Positions 17,920-27,529 of a stretch of 64,000 nt of DNA are shown here, piece after piece. This stretch comes from Bacteroidota bacterium. Its GTDB lineage: Bacteria; Bacteroidota; Bacteroidia; Bacteroidales; F082. Location: positions 856,758-920,757 of the forward strand of contig JAHLLA010000001.1 of NCBI GenBank assembly GCA_020444415.1, in the 5' to 3' direction. Position 1 is the stretch's first letter. Each line of letters starts with the position of its first letter. Under the pieces are notes generated by a model. The model saw only the letters and a program-made list of their open reading frames with translations. It was not told the DNA's origin and ran no database searches. Both the position numbers and the translations under genes were made by a program.

Positions 17920-20900
17920 ATGATGAATCCAAATTTACTTTTCAAATTAAAAATTTCATTAAGTCTTTTTTTCTTTTCAATTTCAATTGGACTTCTTTCA
18001 CAAAACATTAAAAATCAATATGATGATAGTTGGGGGAAACACGGTTTGAGTTTGTTAAAGGAAGATGCACAAGCCATTGAAATGAATTTTTCACTTTCAG
18101 GTTATACACTGGTGGAGGAAAATATTAAAAATGAAAACAATTACAAGGTCATTATGGATGGTGTGCTGCTCCCAAATGATGAAGGCGCTCCTGACGTTCC
18201 TATAGTTAGCAGATATATAGCCGTTCCGCAAGGCGCACAAGTGCAAGCAAGTATACAAAATGTGCGCAGCGATAAGCTAAATGATATAGAGATTGCTCCC
18301 GCACCCCGTATTCCTTTTGATACTGAAATTGGACCACTCACCTATGAGAAAAATCCAGAAATTTTTACGAAAAATGCATTATATCCCGAGCAAATCATCC
18401 AGGTTTCAGAACCCATGAAAATTCGTGGAGTGGATGTGGTACTTATTGCAGTGAGCCCCTTCCAATATAATCCTGTTACCAAAGAATTAATTGTCAATCG
18501 TGATATGCAAATTGACGTGACCTTTGAAGGTGGCAACGGACAGTTTGGTGAAGACCGCTTGAGAAACAGATGGTGGGATGCCATCATCAGGGATGCAGTT
18601 TTTAATGAGGCTTCCATTCCTGAAATCAATACTTCTTTAAAGGGTCCGGAACGGGAAACCGGTTGCGAATACTTGATCATTTCTCCTGATGATGAAGATT
18701 TTCTCTCGTGGGCCGATTCAATCAGAATGTTCCGAACTAAACAAGGTATTTTAACAAACATTGTAACAACCGCAGAAATTGGCGGTAATAGCACTTCCGT
18801 AATTGAAACTTATATTAATGATGCTTATGATAACTGGGATATCCCACCAGCAGCCGTTTTACTTATGGCTGATTATGGCAATTCAGGAAATGGTATAACA
18901 TCACCAATTTATGACAATTATTGTATTTCTGATAATATCTATGCAGATGTGGATAATGACCACATGCCGGATGTGATCTTCGCCCGGATGACCGCACAAA
19001 ATGTCAGCCAGCTCGAAATTATGGTGAACAAATTTTTAGATTACGAACGCACGCCACCCACCAATCCTGATTTCTACCTACACCCGATTTCGGCCATGGG
19101 ATGGCAAACTGAAAGGTGGTTTCAGTTATGTTCAGAAATAGTGGCCGGATATTTTGAAACAGTACATGGCAAAGAAGTGGTACGAGAAAATGCCATTTAT
19201 GATGGAAATCCAGGTGGTGGCATCTGGTCAACAGCTACCAACACTTCTATTATTTTAAATGTATTTGGTGAAAATGGTTTAGGCTATATCCCTGATGACC
19301 CCGGATATTTAACGGATTGGGGGGGAAATGCAACCCGTGTAAATAATGATATTAACAATGGTGCTTTTATGTTACAGCATCGTGATCATGGAGGTACCAA
19401 TGGCTGGGGTGAGCCCGATTATGGAAACAGTGATATTGACGGGCTTACCAATGAAGATCTTACATTCGTTTTTTCTATAAATTGTCTGACAGGAAAGTTT
19501 AATATAAGTGGCGAATCTTTTGCTGAAAAATTTCACCGTCATCCATATGGAGCTTTGGGTTTAATTGCTGCAACAGAAGTATCTTATTCCTTTGTTAACG
19601 ATGCGTACGTATGGGGTATGTATGACAATATGTGGCCTGACTTTATGCCCAATCATGGTACGACACCCGAATCTCGTGATGTACTTCCTGCTTTTGGAAA
19701 CGCTGCAGGAAAATACTTTCTACAACAGTCGAGCTGGCCCTATAATACAGGAAACAAAGAAGTAACTTACTATTTGTTTCACCACCATGGTGATGCTTTT
19801 TCAACCGTTTATTATGAAATACCGCAGGATTTAAACGTGGTTCATGATGGCGTTTTGTTAAGCGGACTGGATATATACAACATAGAAGCCAATGAAGGTT
19901 CGCTTATCTGTTTATCAGTTGGAGACCAGATTATCGGCCTGGGTGAAGGCACAGGTGAAGCTTTGGAGATTCCGATTATTGCGCAGGAACCCGGTGTTTT
20001 AGTTGACATTGTTATAACCAAACAAAATTTCTACCGCTACGAATCGCAAATTGAAGTGATTCCTCCTGATGGTGCCTATTGCTTATATTCTGAACATATA
20101 CTGAACGACAGCCTCGGAAATGAAAACGGAATAGCAGAAATTAATGAAGACATTTTTATTGATCTGGAAATTAAAAACCTGGGAACTGAAGGTGCTGAAG
20201 ATGTCAACATCCTGATCACAACAAATGACCCATATATCAGTATCGTCGATTCTACAGAAAATTATGGTGATATTGAAGCTGGAGAATATGTAAGCATTGA
20301 AAGTGCTTTCGAAATTAGCTTAAGTAATGGTATTCCTGACCAGCACGTGATCCAGATTGATATACAGGCCACTGACAGCCAGGACTCCGTTTGGGTCAGC
20401 AAGTTTTATGTAACCGTAAATGCGCCCAATTTATGCGCTGAAAATATTATTATTGATGATTCGGAATCAGGAAATGATAATGGATATCTTGATCCTGGCG
20501 AAACAGCCGATATTATCATCCAATTAGATAACCAGGGACATGCTGTAATGAATGATATCGTTTGTTCCCTGATGGCATACAATCAATTTATAACAGTGAA
20601 CACAGAGGAGCAGGTCATTCCGTCTCTCGACCTTATTACCATTGAAAATCCGACTTTCAGTGTAACGGTTTCTGAAGAAGCACCCGAAGCGGTTGTGGCC
20701 GAAATGCATTTCAACGCCTATTCTTCAGGATATACAGTTGATAAAATTTATTACCCCAATATCGGGCAATTTATTGAAGATTGGGAAACCGGCGACTTTG
20801 AAAAATATAATTGGGAACTGAATGGTAGCCAGGATTGGTATATTGATGATAACGCTCCTTTCGAAGGAGACTACCAGGCCCGATCTGGAGACATCGGAGA

Positions 20901-21993
20901 CAATTCATCAACTTCATTTGAACTTACTTACGAGGTGATGGGCAATAATAGCAGCATTAGCTTTAACAAAAAAGTATCGTCTGAAGCCAACTGGGATTTC
21001 CTCTATTTTTATATTGATGATAACGAAAAGGGCAAATGGTCGGGTAACTCTTTCTGGACACAGGAATCGTATCCGGTTTCTGAAGGTGTACATACTTTTA
21101 AATGGGAATATAAAAAAGATGGCAATACATCCAATGGATCAGACTGCGCCTGGATTGACTATATTGAACTGCCCGCTATGATGACCACCACAGTATTTGC
21201 CGGACCCGATGACGAAGTTTGTTCTGATATGTCTTACCAATGTTTTGGTATAGCGACAAATTATGAAACCATCATATGGAGCACCAACGGCGATGGAAGT
21301 TTTGATACCACCTCCATATTAGATCCGGTATATACCCCGGGAGTGGCTGATGTTTCAGAAGGAAATGTGGTATTGACCATGTCTATTATTGATGTGGAAG
21401 AAATTGAGTTTTCTGATGAAATGAACCTTTTGCTGAAAGATGCACCTGAAGCGCCCTCTGCACCAAATGGAGCAGATTATGTGGATGTATATAAGGTAAC
21501 GGAAACCACTTATGCAACCGATATAGTTTCCGATGCCATTGATTATGTTTGGGAATTAACACCGGAAGGTGCTGGTGAAATTATGGCGACTGATACCTCA
21601 GCAACAGTTTACTGGAATACCGAATATCTAGGTGAAGCCGAAGTAAGCGTTTCTGTTATCAATGAATGTGGCCAGGGTGCATTTTCAGATCCTATATTAA
21701 TTTTTGTTGACAATACGGTAGGCATTAATGAAGTATCCGGTGAGTTGCAAATAACTGTTAAGCCCAATCCAAACAACGGCGAATTTTCGCTATTCATTAC
21801 GACGCCTGATAAGCAAGAAGTACTAATTCAACTTATGAATTATTTGGGCGAAACCATATATTATAATGAGGATGTGTCAATTAATGGTCAATTCGTTCAG
21901 GAGTTTAATACCCAATTGCCTCCGGGTTTATACATCGTTGCTGTTGAACAAAATGGCCAAACGTATAAAAGAAAAGTTATTGTAACAAAATAA
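17920..21993 (+). CDS. Secreted C25 (gingipain-family) cysteine protease with T9SS sorting domain
   Basis: The protein has 1357 residues. A signal peptide (about 1-27) is followed by a propeptide-like region (to about 240) and a C25 peptidase domain from about 247 (CEYLIISP). The catalytic histidine is at about 490 in HRDHGG, and the catalytic cysteine at about 521 in SINCLTG. Several Ig/CARDB-like beta domains follow (about 640-1080), then two PKD-like segments, and a T9SS type A sorting domain at about 1285-1357 (PNPNNGEFSL ... LPPGLYIVAV ... KVIVTK). It should be exported by the Sec and type IX systems and attached to or released from the surface. Peptide specificity (Arg or Lys) cannot be read. 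It stands alone between a promoter and a terminator. Confidence 0.92.
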   Translation: MMNPNLLFKLKISLSLFFFSISIGLLSQNIKNQYDDSWGKHGLSLLKEDAQAIEMNFSLSGYTLVEENIKNENNYKVIMDGVLLPNDEGAPDVPIVSRYIAVPQGAQVQASIQNVRSDKLNDIEIAPAPRIPFDTEIGPLTYEKNPEIFTKNALYPEQIIQVSEPMKIRGVDVVLIAVSPFQYNPVTKELIVNRDMQIDVTFEGGNGQFGEDRLRNRWWDAIIRDAVFNEASIPEINTSLKGPERETGCEYLIISPDDEDFLSWADSIRMFRTKQGILTNIVTTAEIGGNSTSVIETYINDAYDNWDIPPAAVLLMADYGNSGNGITSPIYDNYCISDNIYADVDNDHMPDVIFARMTAQNVSQLEIMVNKFLDYERTPPTNPDFYLHPISAMGWQTERWFQLCSEIVAGYFETVHGKEVVRENAIYDGNPGGGIWSTATNTSIILNVFGENGLGYIPDDPGYLTDWGGNATRVNNDINNGAFMLQHRDHGGTNGWGEPDYGNSDIDGLTNEDLTFVFSINCLTGKFNISGESFAEKFHRHPYGALGLIAATEVSYSFVNDAYVWGMYDNMWPDFMPNHGTTPESRDVLPAFGNAAGKYFLQQSSWPYNTGNKEVTYYLFHHHGDAFSTVYYEIPQDLNVVHDGVLLSGLDIYNIEANEGSLICLSVGDQIIGLGEGTGEALEIPIIAQEPGVLVDIVITKQNFYRYESQIEVIPPDGAYCLYSEHILNDSLGNENGIAEINEDIFIDLEIKNLGTEGAEDVNILITTNDPYISIVDSTENYGDIEAGEYVSIESAFEISLSNGIPDQHVIQIDIQATDSQDSVWVSKFYVTVNAPNLCAENIIIDDSESGNDNGYLDPGETADIIIQLDNQGHAVMNDIVCSLMAYNQFITVNTEEQVIPSLDLITIENPTFSVTVSEEAPEAVVAEMHFNAYSSGYTVDKIYYPNIGQFIEDWETGDFEKYNWELNGSQDWYIDDNAPFEGDYQARSGDIGDNSSTSFELTYEVMGNNSSISFNKKVSSEANWDFLYFYIDDNEKGKWSGNSFWTQESYPVSEGVHTFKWEYKKDGNTSNGSDCAWIDYIELPAMMTTTVFAGPDDEVCSDMSYQCFGIATNYETIIWSTNGDGSFDTTSILDPVYTPGVADVSEGNVVLTMSIIDVEEIEFSDEMNLLLKDAPEAPSAPNGADYVDVYKVTETTYATDIVSDAIDYVWELTPEGAGEIMATDTSATVYWNTEYLGEAEVSVSVINECGQGAFSDPILIFVDNTVGINEVSGELQITVKPNPNNGEFSLFITTPDKQEVLIQLMNYLGETIYYNEDVSINGQFVQEFNTQLPPGLYIVAVEQNGQTYKRKVIVTK

Positions 21994-22012
21994 TATTGAA
22001 TTCTGGTTCAAA

Positions 22013-22046
22013 AAAAGAGGCTGTTCCTTTTGAAACAGCCTCTTTT
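22013..22046. terminator. Bidirectional terminator between the C25 protease and DUF2147 genes
   Basis: A perfect 13-base inverted repeat (AAAAGAGGCTGTT at 22013-22025 and its complement at 22034-22046) with an 8-base loop has T runs in both directions. It sits between two converging genes and can serve both. Confidence 0.9.
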
Positions 22047-22065
22047 ATTTTTTCACATGTCAGAT

Positions 22066-22530
22066 TTATTCAACCCTTGTCCAATAGGTAGTTCTTCCTA
22101 TCATGCTAAAACCAATATACCCTCTTACTTTTAAAGTGTTTTTGTCATCTTCATCAGGGAATTCCATATAACATTTATAATCCTTACCATTCTTAGGATC
22201 ATAAATACGGCCATCTTCCCATTCATCATCCCCATCAAACACGAAATCTCTGAGCAATAATAACCCCATAATAGGTCGCGACCTGAGGCTTTCATCTTCA
22301 TTTTCATCGTCCAATTTAGGTTCTCCGGTTTCTTCGTCAATGGGTTCGTCTAACCATACAACTTTTCCATAAAACTTATCGCCTTCCATATAGATATCCA
22401 CATGTGCATCCTTGTCCTCATTAAGCCATACACCGAGGATATCATCCGCTTTAACTTCCTGAGCCTGAATAGTTACAAATGGGGAGGCTAAAAACCCCAT
22501 TAATGCCAAAACAATCGTTAAATTTCTCAT
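22066..22530 (-). CDS. DUF2147 family secreted protein
   Basis: The protein has 154 residues with a signal peptide (about 1-23, ending TIQAQE). The mature part has the DUF2147 pattern: ILGVWLNEDKDAHVDIY near the start, GKVVWLDEP, RPIMGLLLLRDF at about 85, the GRIYDPKNGKDYKCYMEF block at about 105, and LKVRGYIGFSMIGRTTYW at the C-terminus. The domain is a small lipocalin-like beta barrel in known structures. No function is established. An acidic insertion between the two halves is somewhat longer than usual. It shares a bidirectional terminator with the C25 protease gene but is otherwise isolated. Confidence 0.85.
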   Translation of the reverse strand: MRNLTIVLALMGFLASPFVTIQAQEVKADDILGVWLNEDKDAHVDIYMEGDKFYGKVVWLDEPIDEETGEPKLDDENEDESLRSRPIMGLLLLRDFVFDGDDEWEDGRIYDPKNGKDYKCYMEFPDEDDKNTLKVRGYIGFSMIGRTTYWTRVE

Positions 22531-22561
22531 ACATTAATTAATTTATAGTTTACATTCCTTA

Positions 22562-22693
22562 AAAATCAAACTTCAACCTCCTGCCATAAATGGTATTCGG
22601 CTCTGATTTATCTCCGCTAATATAAGCTATAAGTTTCATTATTTCCAAATTAGAATTTGTATCAGGAGGTCGTTTCTCTCTTATCGATCCTTC
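22562..22693 (-). pseudogene. Possible C-terminal remnant of a lost gene
   Basis: The minus strand is open for 44 codons between two stops (22694-22696 and 22559-22561). It has protein-like composition and ends in GRRLKFDF, a terminal pattern often seen on outer-membrane beta barrels. The only in-frame ATG would give 26 residues. There is no signal peptide or ribosome-binding site. I read it as a possible gene remnant, not a functional gene. Chance cannot be excluded. Confidence 0.2.
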
Positions 22694-22748
22694 TTACGAG
22701 CAATTTCAATCGGCAATAAGGCGTAATAAAATCACTGTTAAAAAATAT

Positions 22749-23861
22749 CTACCCTGTTTTTTTGTAGCTCAGTATCGCCCAGGTATAAAAAACAACAGCG
22801 AAAGAAATGAGGGCAAAAAACTGCTTGTGAAGTTCGTTAAAACTGCTGCCTTTTAAATAAACCAGCCTAAAAACCTGCATGATATATTTCAGGGGGCTGA
22901 TGTTGCTGATCAGTTGTGCCCACTGCGGCATATTTTCAACCGGTGTATACAATCCACTCAGAAAGATAAAGGTCAGCATAAAGAAAAACATCATTAAAAT
23001 AGCTTGCTGGACAGTAGTGGCATAATTGGAAATAACCAGTCCGAAACCTGAAAAAGCGACGATAAACAAACTGGCAAAGATGTAAATTGTCCATAAGCTA
23101 CCGGACGGTTTTAAATTCCAGTAAAACAATGCAATCCCCATGGCAATGGTTACCACTACATATCCAATGACCCAGTAGGGAATTAGCTTCGAAAGTATGA
23201 ACGTCCATTTTTTAACAGGCGTTACATTCATTTGCTCTATGGTTCCGCTTTGTTTTTCTCCAACAATATTGAGGGCCGGTAGAAAACCCGTGATCATGGC
23301 AAGAATCATCACCAGTAATGCGGGAACCATAAAAACTTCGTACTTGAGTGTTGGGTTGTAGCGATATAATGGAACCAACTCCATCGAAGGAATGGAAACC
23401 TTACTGACGTTGTGCATGAGTTTAACACGAACTTCATTGTTATAATCAGCGATTATGTTGGCCAGATAAGCACTGCCCAGACCGCCTTTATTTCCATTTA
23501 CCGCATTAGCTGAAACCATCAAATCAGCTTTTTGTTCTTTTATGAGATCGCGTTCAAAATTCAGGGGGATCTCCAGTATCACATCCGATTCATCAGCTTC
23601 AATACTTTTCATGGCCTCATCGTGAGTGCCCGAAACGTTACTGATCCGAAAATATCCCGATGACTGGACTTTTTGAATTAATAACTGGGAATAACTACTT
23701 TTATCGTGGTCGATAATACTCAGATCAATATTTTTTACATCGAAATTGGCCGCATAAGGAAAAATGATCATGGCAAACAAAGGCATGATAATAATGAGCC
23801 TCGGAATAAATACGTTCCGTTTTATCTGTTTAAATTCCTTTTCTATGAGGTAGCGCAACAT
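22749..23861 (-). CDS. ABC-2 type transporter permease (second permease of efflux operon)
   Basis: This 370-residue ABC-2 permease has one N-terminal membrane segment (about 20-38), a large periplasmic domain (about 40-170) and five C-terminal segments (about 175-365). The motif EKQSGTIEQMNVTPVKKWTFILSKLIPYW at about 200 is the conserved cytoplasmic coupling region of the YhhJ/YbhR-type permeases. It is the last gene of the seven-gene operon, 2 bases after the first permease. The two are about the same size and layout and probably form a heterodimer driven by the two ATPases. The export substrate is unknown. Confidence 0.9.
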   Translation of the reverse strand: MLRYLIEKEFKQIKRNVFIPRLIIIMPLFAMIIFPYAANFDVKNIDLSIIDHDKSSYSQLLIQKVQSSGYFRISNVSGTHDEAMKSIEADESDVILEIPLNFERDLIKEQKADLMVSANAVNGNKGGLGSAYLANIIADYNNEVRVKLMHNVSKVSIPSMELVPLYRYNPTLKYEVFMVPALLVMILAMITGFLPALNIVGEKQSGTIEQMNVTPVKKWTFILSKLIPYWVIGYVVVTIAMGIALFYWNLKPSGSLWTIYIFASLFIVAFSGFGLVISNYATTVQQAILMMFFFMLTFIFLSGLYTPVENMPQWAQLISNISPLKYIMQVFRLVYLKGSSFNELHKQFFALISFAVVFYTWAILSYKKTG

Positions 23862-23863
23862 TT

Positions 23864-24973
23864 TTAGTCGAGTCTGATTTTAAATTTTTTTAAACTCACG
23901 GCAATTAGCGCAACGGCCATGGTTCCGAGCACAGCCAGTTCCGGTAAGATGGATTCAACACCCAAACCCATGATCATTACATTTTTAACAGCTGCGATAA
24001 ACCATTTTGCAGGTATGATTTGTGCAAGAACTTGCAAAAACAGGGGCATATTTTCGATGGGAAACATCAAGCCCGAAAGCAATACAGCCGGCAACATCAA
24101 GCCCATTACTGAACCCAACAAAGCTGCTATTTGTGAATTTACAAGTGATGAAATTAAAAGTCCCAGTGCCAGCGAAACAAAAATGAATAGCAGCGATAAC
24201 ATGGTTAACAGCATAAAGCTACCCACAATTGGCACACCCAGTACATACACCCCCAAAGCAAGAATGGTTAAATAGTTGATGATGGAAATGGTAAAGTAGG
24301 GAATCACCTTCGAGAGAATGATCAACAAGGGTGGCATGGGCGAAACCAAGATTACTTCCATCGTTCCGAATTCTTTTTCCCGTGCAATGGAAACTGAGGT
24401 CATCATGGCACAAATCAGCATTAAAATCAAACCCATAACGCCAGGAACCGTCGCGTAGGCACCTTTAAGCGTTGGATTATAAAGCAATTTTACTTCCGTA
24501 TGGATCTGGTAAGGAGGTAATCCACCAGCCCCCATTTGTTCCGCCTGGTAGGCAGCCACCAGCCTGCTGACATAGGTTACCAAGGTTGAGGCAGTATTGG
24601 GGTCGGTTCCATCGGCAATCAGCAAAATCTGGGCCTCACCGGTTTGTACAATATTTTGATAAAAATTATCACTGTATACCACCACCAGGCTGATTTCCCC
24701 TTTTTGAAAAACCTTTTCGATCTGGGCTGGATCACTCAGGTAGGCCTCCAGCGTGAAGTACTCACTACTTTGGATTTTATCTGTTATCTTTTGCGTCGCC
24801 AGGTCGTGAGATGGATCGTAAACGGCAAAACGCGCATTTTTGATTTCCGTGGAAATAGCAAATCCAAACATGAGGATCATCAAAATGGGAAGCACTAGCA
24901 AAATAATCATTGTCCATCGATCCCTGAAGATGTGGTAAAATTCCTTTTGTGTAAATACCAAAAATTTCTTCAT
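23864..24973 (-). CDS. ABC-2 type transporter permease (first permease of efflux operon)
   Basis: This is a 369-residue ABC-2 permease with an N-terminal membrane segment (about 20-40), a periplasmic domain to about 170, and five C-terminal segments. The coupling motif REKEFGTMEVILVSPMPP is at about 200. It begins 3 bases after the second ATPase gene and is followed at 2 bases by the second permease. The layout ATPase-ATPase-permease-permease behind an HlyD adaptor matches the YbhGFSR/YhiI-type exporters described in Gram-negative bacteria, which expel antibiotics or other amphipathic compounds. Confidence 0.9.
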   Translation of the reverse strand: MKKFLVFTQKEFYHIFRDRWTMIILLVLPILMILMFGFAISTEIKNARFAVYDPSHDLATQKITDKIQSSEYFTLEAYLSDPAQIEKVFQKGEISLVVVYSDNFYQNIVQTGEAQILLIADGTDPNTASTLVTYVSRLVAAYQAEQMGAGGLPPYQIHTEVKLLYNPTLKGAYATVPGVMGLILMLICAMMTSVSIAREKEFGTMEVILVSPMPPLLIILSKVIPYFTISIINYLTILALGVYVLGVPIVGSFMLLTMLSLLFIFVSLALGLLISSLVNSQIAALLGSVMGLMLPAVLLSGLMFPIENMPLFLQVLAQIIPAKWFIAAVKNVMIMGLGVESILPELAVLGTMAVALIAVSLKKFKIRLD

Positions 24974-24976
24974 TCG

Positions 24977-25711
24977 TTATTCTTTTGCTTTTGCACCCCT
25001 GGCCAATTGAAAAAATACCTCATCCATCGACCGGACGTTGTATTTCTCTTTCAGATTTGTCGGGCTATCGAGTGCATCAATCCTTCCATCCACCATAATT
25101 GAAACCCGGTCGCAGTATTCCGCTTCGTCCATATAATGTGTTGTGACAAACACCGTAATTCCGCGATCAGCAGCATCGTAGATCAGCTCCCAAAACTGTC
25201 GCCGGGCTGCCGGATCAACGCCTCCTGTAGGTTCATCCAGAAAAACGATCCTGGGCTCATGGAAAATAGCTGCTGAAAAGGCGAGTTTCTGCTTCCAACC
25301 CAGCGGAAGAGATTTTACCATGGTGTTCTTTTCCGCTGTAAAACCGAGCGTGTGCAGCAAAGAATCAATCCGCGGGTTGATTTCTTTAGCAGGAACACCA
25401 TAAATGCCCCCAAACAAGCGCAGGTTTTCCCATACTTTCAGGTCCTCGTAAAGCGCAAATTTCTGGCTCATATAGCCTATATTCTTCTTGATATTTTCCG
25501 GGTCTTTTTGAATGTCAAATCCTGCTACTTTTCCGATCCCGGACGTAGGTTTACTCAATCCGCACAACATGCGCATGGCCGTGGTTTTTCCAGCACCATT
25601 TGCTCCCAAAAATCCGAAAATTTCACCTTTTTCAACTTCAAATGTAATGGCATCCACTGCCGTGAAATTACCAAATCGTTTGGTCAGGTCGTGTGCTTCG
25701 ATCACCTTCAT
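24977..25711 (-). CDS. ABC transporter ATPase (second ATPase of efflux operon)
   Basis: This 244-residue ATPase has Walker A GANGAGKTTAM (about residue 37), a degenerate signature region SLPLGWKQKLAFSAA (about 135), Walker B IVFLDEPTGGVDP (about 155) and switch histidine TTHYMDEAEYCD. I chose the ATG at 25711, which overlaps the upstream ATPase stop as ATGA. The longer frame from 25738 would start inside that gene. The upstream ATPase has a standard LSGGM signature where this one has LPLGW. Such asymmetry is normal in heterodimeric ATPase pairs. Confidence 0.92.
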   Translation of the reverse strand: MKVIEAHDLTKRFGNFTAVDAITFEVEKGEIFGFLGANGAGKTTAMRMLCGLSKPTSGIGKVAGFDIQKDPENIKKNIGYMSQKFALYEDLKVWENLRLFGGIYGVPAKEINPRIDSLLHTLGFTAEKNTMVKSLPLGWKQKLAFSAAIFHEPRIVFLDEPTGGVDPAARRQFWELIYDAADRGITVFVTTHYMDEAEYCDRVSIMVDGRIDALDSPTNLKEKYNVRSMDEVFFQLARGAKAKE

Positions 25712-26613
25712 GATGCTTCGCTTAATTCCATGAAACAATCTTCAATACCAGCCTTTATCGGGGTGATACGAATATCAGAATGTCCTTTTTCCTTCAAATA
25801 CGTTTCCAATGCTGACGGTATAATTTTCCCAACCGTGATATGGTGCGTGTCGCCAAATGCAAAACAACTTTTCACCCCCGGATTCGCACGCAGGTCTTTT
25901 AAGAGTTTCGACATGTCGTCGCTTTTAACTGCCCACAATTCCTGGTCGTATGCTGCTACAATATTTTCAGGTGTGTCAATCTTCATAAAAGCCCCATCCT
26001 GAATCAAAGCAATGCGATCGCAAAGGTTTGCCTCATCCATATAAGGTGTAGAAACCAAAATGGTGATGCCTTGGTTTTGAAGTTTTTTCAGCATGGTCCA
26101 TAATTCTTTACGCGAAACCGGGTCAACACCGGTGGTTGGTTCATCCAGAAACAGTACCACGGGTTCATGAATTAAGGCACACGACAAAGCCAGTTTTTGC
26201 TTCATACCTCCGGAGAGGGCCCCGGCACGACGGGTTTTAAATGGCTCGATTTGTTGGTAAATGTCTTTCACCAGGTGGTAATTTTCTTCGATAGTTGTAT
26301 TAAAAATAGAGGCGAAAACTTTCAGGTTTTCCTCCACCGAAAGATCCTGGTACAGTGAAAAACGACCGGGCATATACCCTACTTTTTTCCTGATCTCCTT
26401 GTATTCCTTCACCACATCATTTCCATCTACAATGGCGGTTCCCGAATCGGCAAGTAAAAGAGTGGTCAGAATTCTGAATAAGGTCGTTTTTCCGGCACCA
26501 TCCGGCCCGATGATCCCAAAAATCTCTCCTTTTTCCACTTCAAAGCTGAGGCCTTTCAAAGCTTCCACTTTTCCGTAATTACGTTTAATATCCTGAACCG
26601 TGATGGCTTTCAT
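25708..26613 (-). CDS. ABC transporter ATPase (first ATPase of efflux operon)
   Basis: The 301-residue protein has Walker A GPDGAGKTTLF (about residue 36), signature GALSGGMKQKLALSCA (about 132), Walker B VLFLDEPTTGVDP (about 155) and STPYMDEANLCD where a switch histidine would normally be, so the histidine is replaced by proline-tyrosine context. A C-terminal extension of about 70 residues (235-301) follows the ATPase core and could bind the partner subunit. It starts directly after the hlyD-like stop and overlaps the next ATPase by 4 bases. Confidence 0.92.
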   Translation of the reverse strand: MKAITVQDIKRNYGKVEALKGLSFEVEKGEIFGIIGPDGAGKTTLFRILTTLLLADSGTAIVDGNDVVKEYKEIRKKVGYMPGRFSLYQDLSVEENLKVFASIFNTTIEENYHLVKDIYQQIEPFKTRRAGALSGGMKQKLALSCALIHEPVVLFLDEPTTGVDPVSRKELWTMLKKLQNQGITILVSTPYMDEANLCDRIALIQDGAFMKIDTPENIVAAYDQELWAVKSDDMSKLLKDLRANPGVKSCFAFGDTHHITVGKIIPSALETYLKEKGHSDIRITPIKAGIEDCFMELSEAS

Positions 26614-27513
26614 TTATTCGGGAATTACAATTCCGGCATACATGCCAATTTTTAAATTTCCATCATTCGGCACGGCGATTTTTACCGCGTAAACCAGGTT
26701 GGCTCTTTCATCCTGGGTTTGGATGGTTTTGGGGGTGAACTCCGATTTGCCGGAAATCCAGGTGATCGCTCCTTCATATTCACGGCTTCCCTCTTCACCA
26801 ACTTCAGCCAACACCTGAATTTTCTGACCGATTTGTAGTCTGGGCAACTGATCGCCGGTAACGTATGCCCGAAGGATCATTCTACCCAGATCAGCTAACT
26901 GGAACAGCGGTTTTCCCATGGCGGTCAACTCTCCTTCTTCGGCATATTTTACCAGAACTGTTCCATCGATCGGGCTTGTAATCGTGCTTCGATCCAGTTG
27001 GTCGTTGATCACATCAATTTGGGCTTTCAGGGCTTCGCTTTGCGCATCAATGGCTTCTGTTTGAATTTTTAGTGCTATTTTTTTTGCCTTGAGGTTGTCT
27101 TTCAGCACCTGGACTTTGGTATTGATGTCATCGAGTTGTTTTTGTGTGGCCACATCCCCGGCCAGTAATTTTTCGATACGCTTTTTTTCAAATTCTGCAC
27201 TGGCGATCTCGCTTTGGAGTGCATCGAGTTGCGATTGCACATCAGGCCTGCCCGAAAGCAATGCCATTCGGTTGGCCTCCACCTGTAGTTTGTTCAAATG
27301 GAGTTGTGTGCTGTCAATCTGACCCAATACTTGTCCTTTCGTCACTTCATCACCTTCGTGAATGGATAAGAAGAGGATTTTACCGGATGACTCTGCTGAT
27401 ACAATGATTTCGGTTGCTTCAAATACACCGGTAGCATCTGTTTTCTTGTCATTTGAACTACACGAACAGAACAAAACCAATATCATTGGAAGTATGTAAC
27501 TAAGTGCTTTCAT
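26614..27513 (-). CDS. HlyD-family periplasmic adaptor lipoprotein of efflux operon
   Basis: The protein has 299 residues with a lipoprotein signal (LVLFCSCSS; candidate lipidated Cys at 17 or 19). The membrane-fusion architecture is clear: a split biotinyl-lipoyl-like half at about 40-70 (GKILFLSIHEGDEVTKGQVLG), a long helical hairpin (about 75-170), the second lipoyl half (about 175-210, STITSPIDGTVLVKYAEEGE), and a beta-barrel region to the end. It would bridge the inner-membrane permeases to the TolC-like channel encoded just upstream. It lies 16 bases after the TolC-like gene and abuts the first ATPase gene. Confidence 0.92.
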   Translation of the reverse strand: MKALSYILPMILVLFCSCSSNDKKTDATGVFEATEIIVSAESSGKILFLSIHEGDEVTKGQVLGQIDSTQLHLNKLQVEANRMALLSGRPDVQSQLDALQSEIASAEFEKKRIEKLLAGDVATQKQLDDINTKVQVLKDNLKAKKIALKIQTEAIDAQSEALKAQIDVINDQLDRSTITSPIDGTVLVKYAEEGELTAMGKPLFQLADLGRMILRAYVTGDQLPRLQIGQKIQVLAEVGEEGSREYEGAITWISGKSEFTPKTIQTQDERANLVYAVKIAVPNDGNLKIGMYAGIVIPE

Positions 27514-27529
27514 CTTTTTTCTGTATAAA

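Noticed and set aside
22531..22748. tRNA or other RNA gene in the gap after the DUF2147 gene
   Set aside because: No cloverleaf arms or T-loop consensus could be found.
25712..25738. Longer N-terminus for the second efflux ATPase
   Set aside because: The ATGA overlap at 25708-25711 is a standard coupling arrangement and the extra nine residues are not part of ABC ATPase folds.
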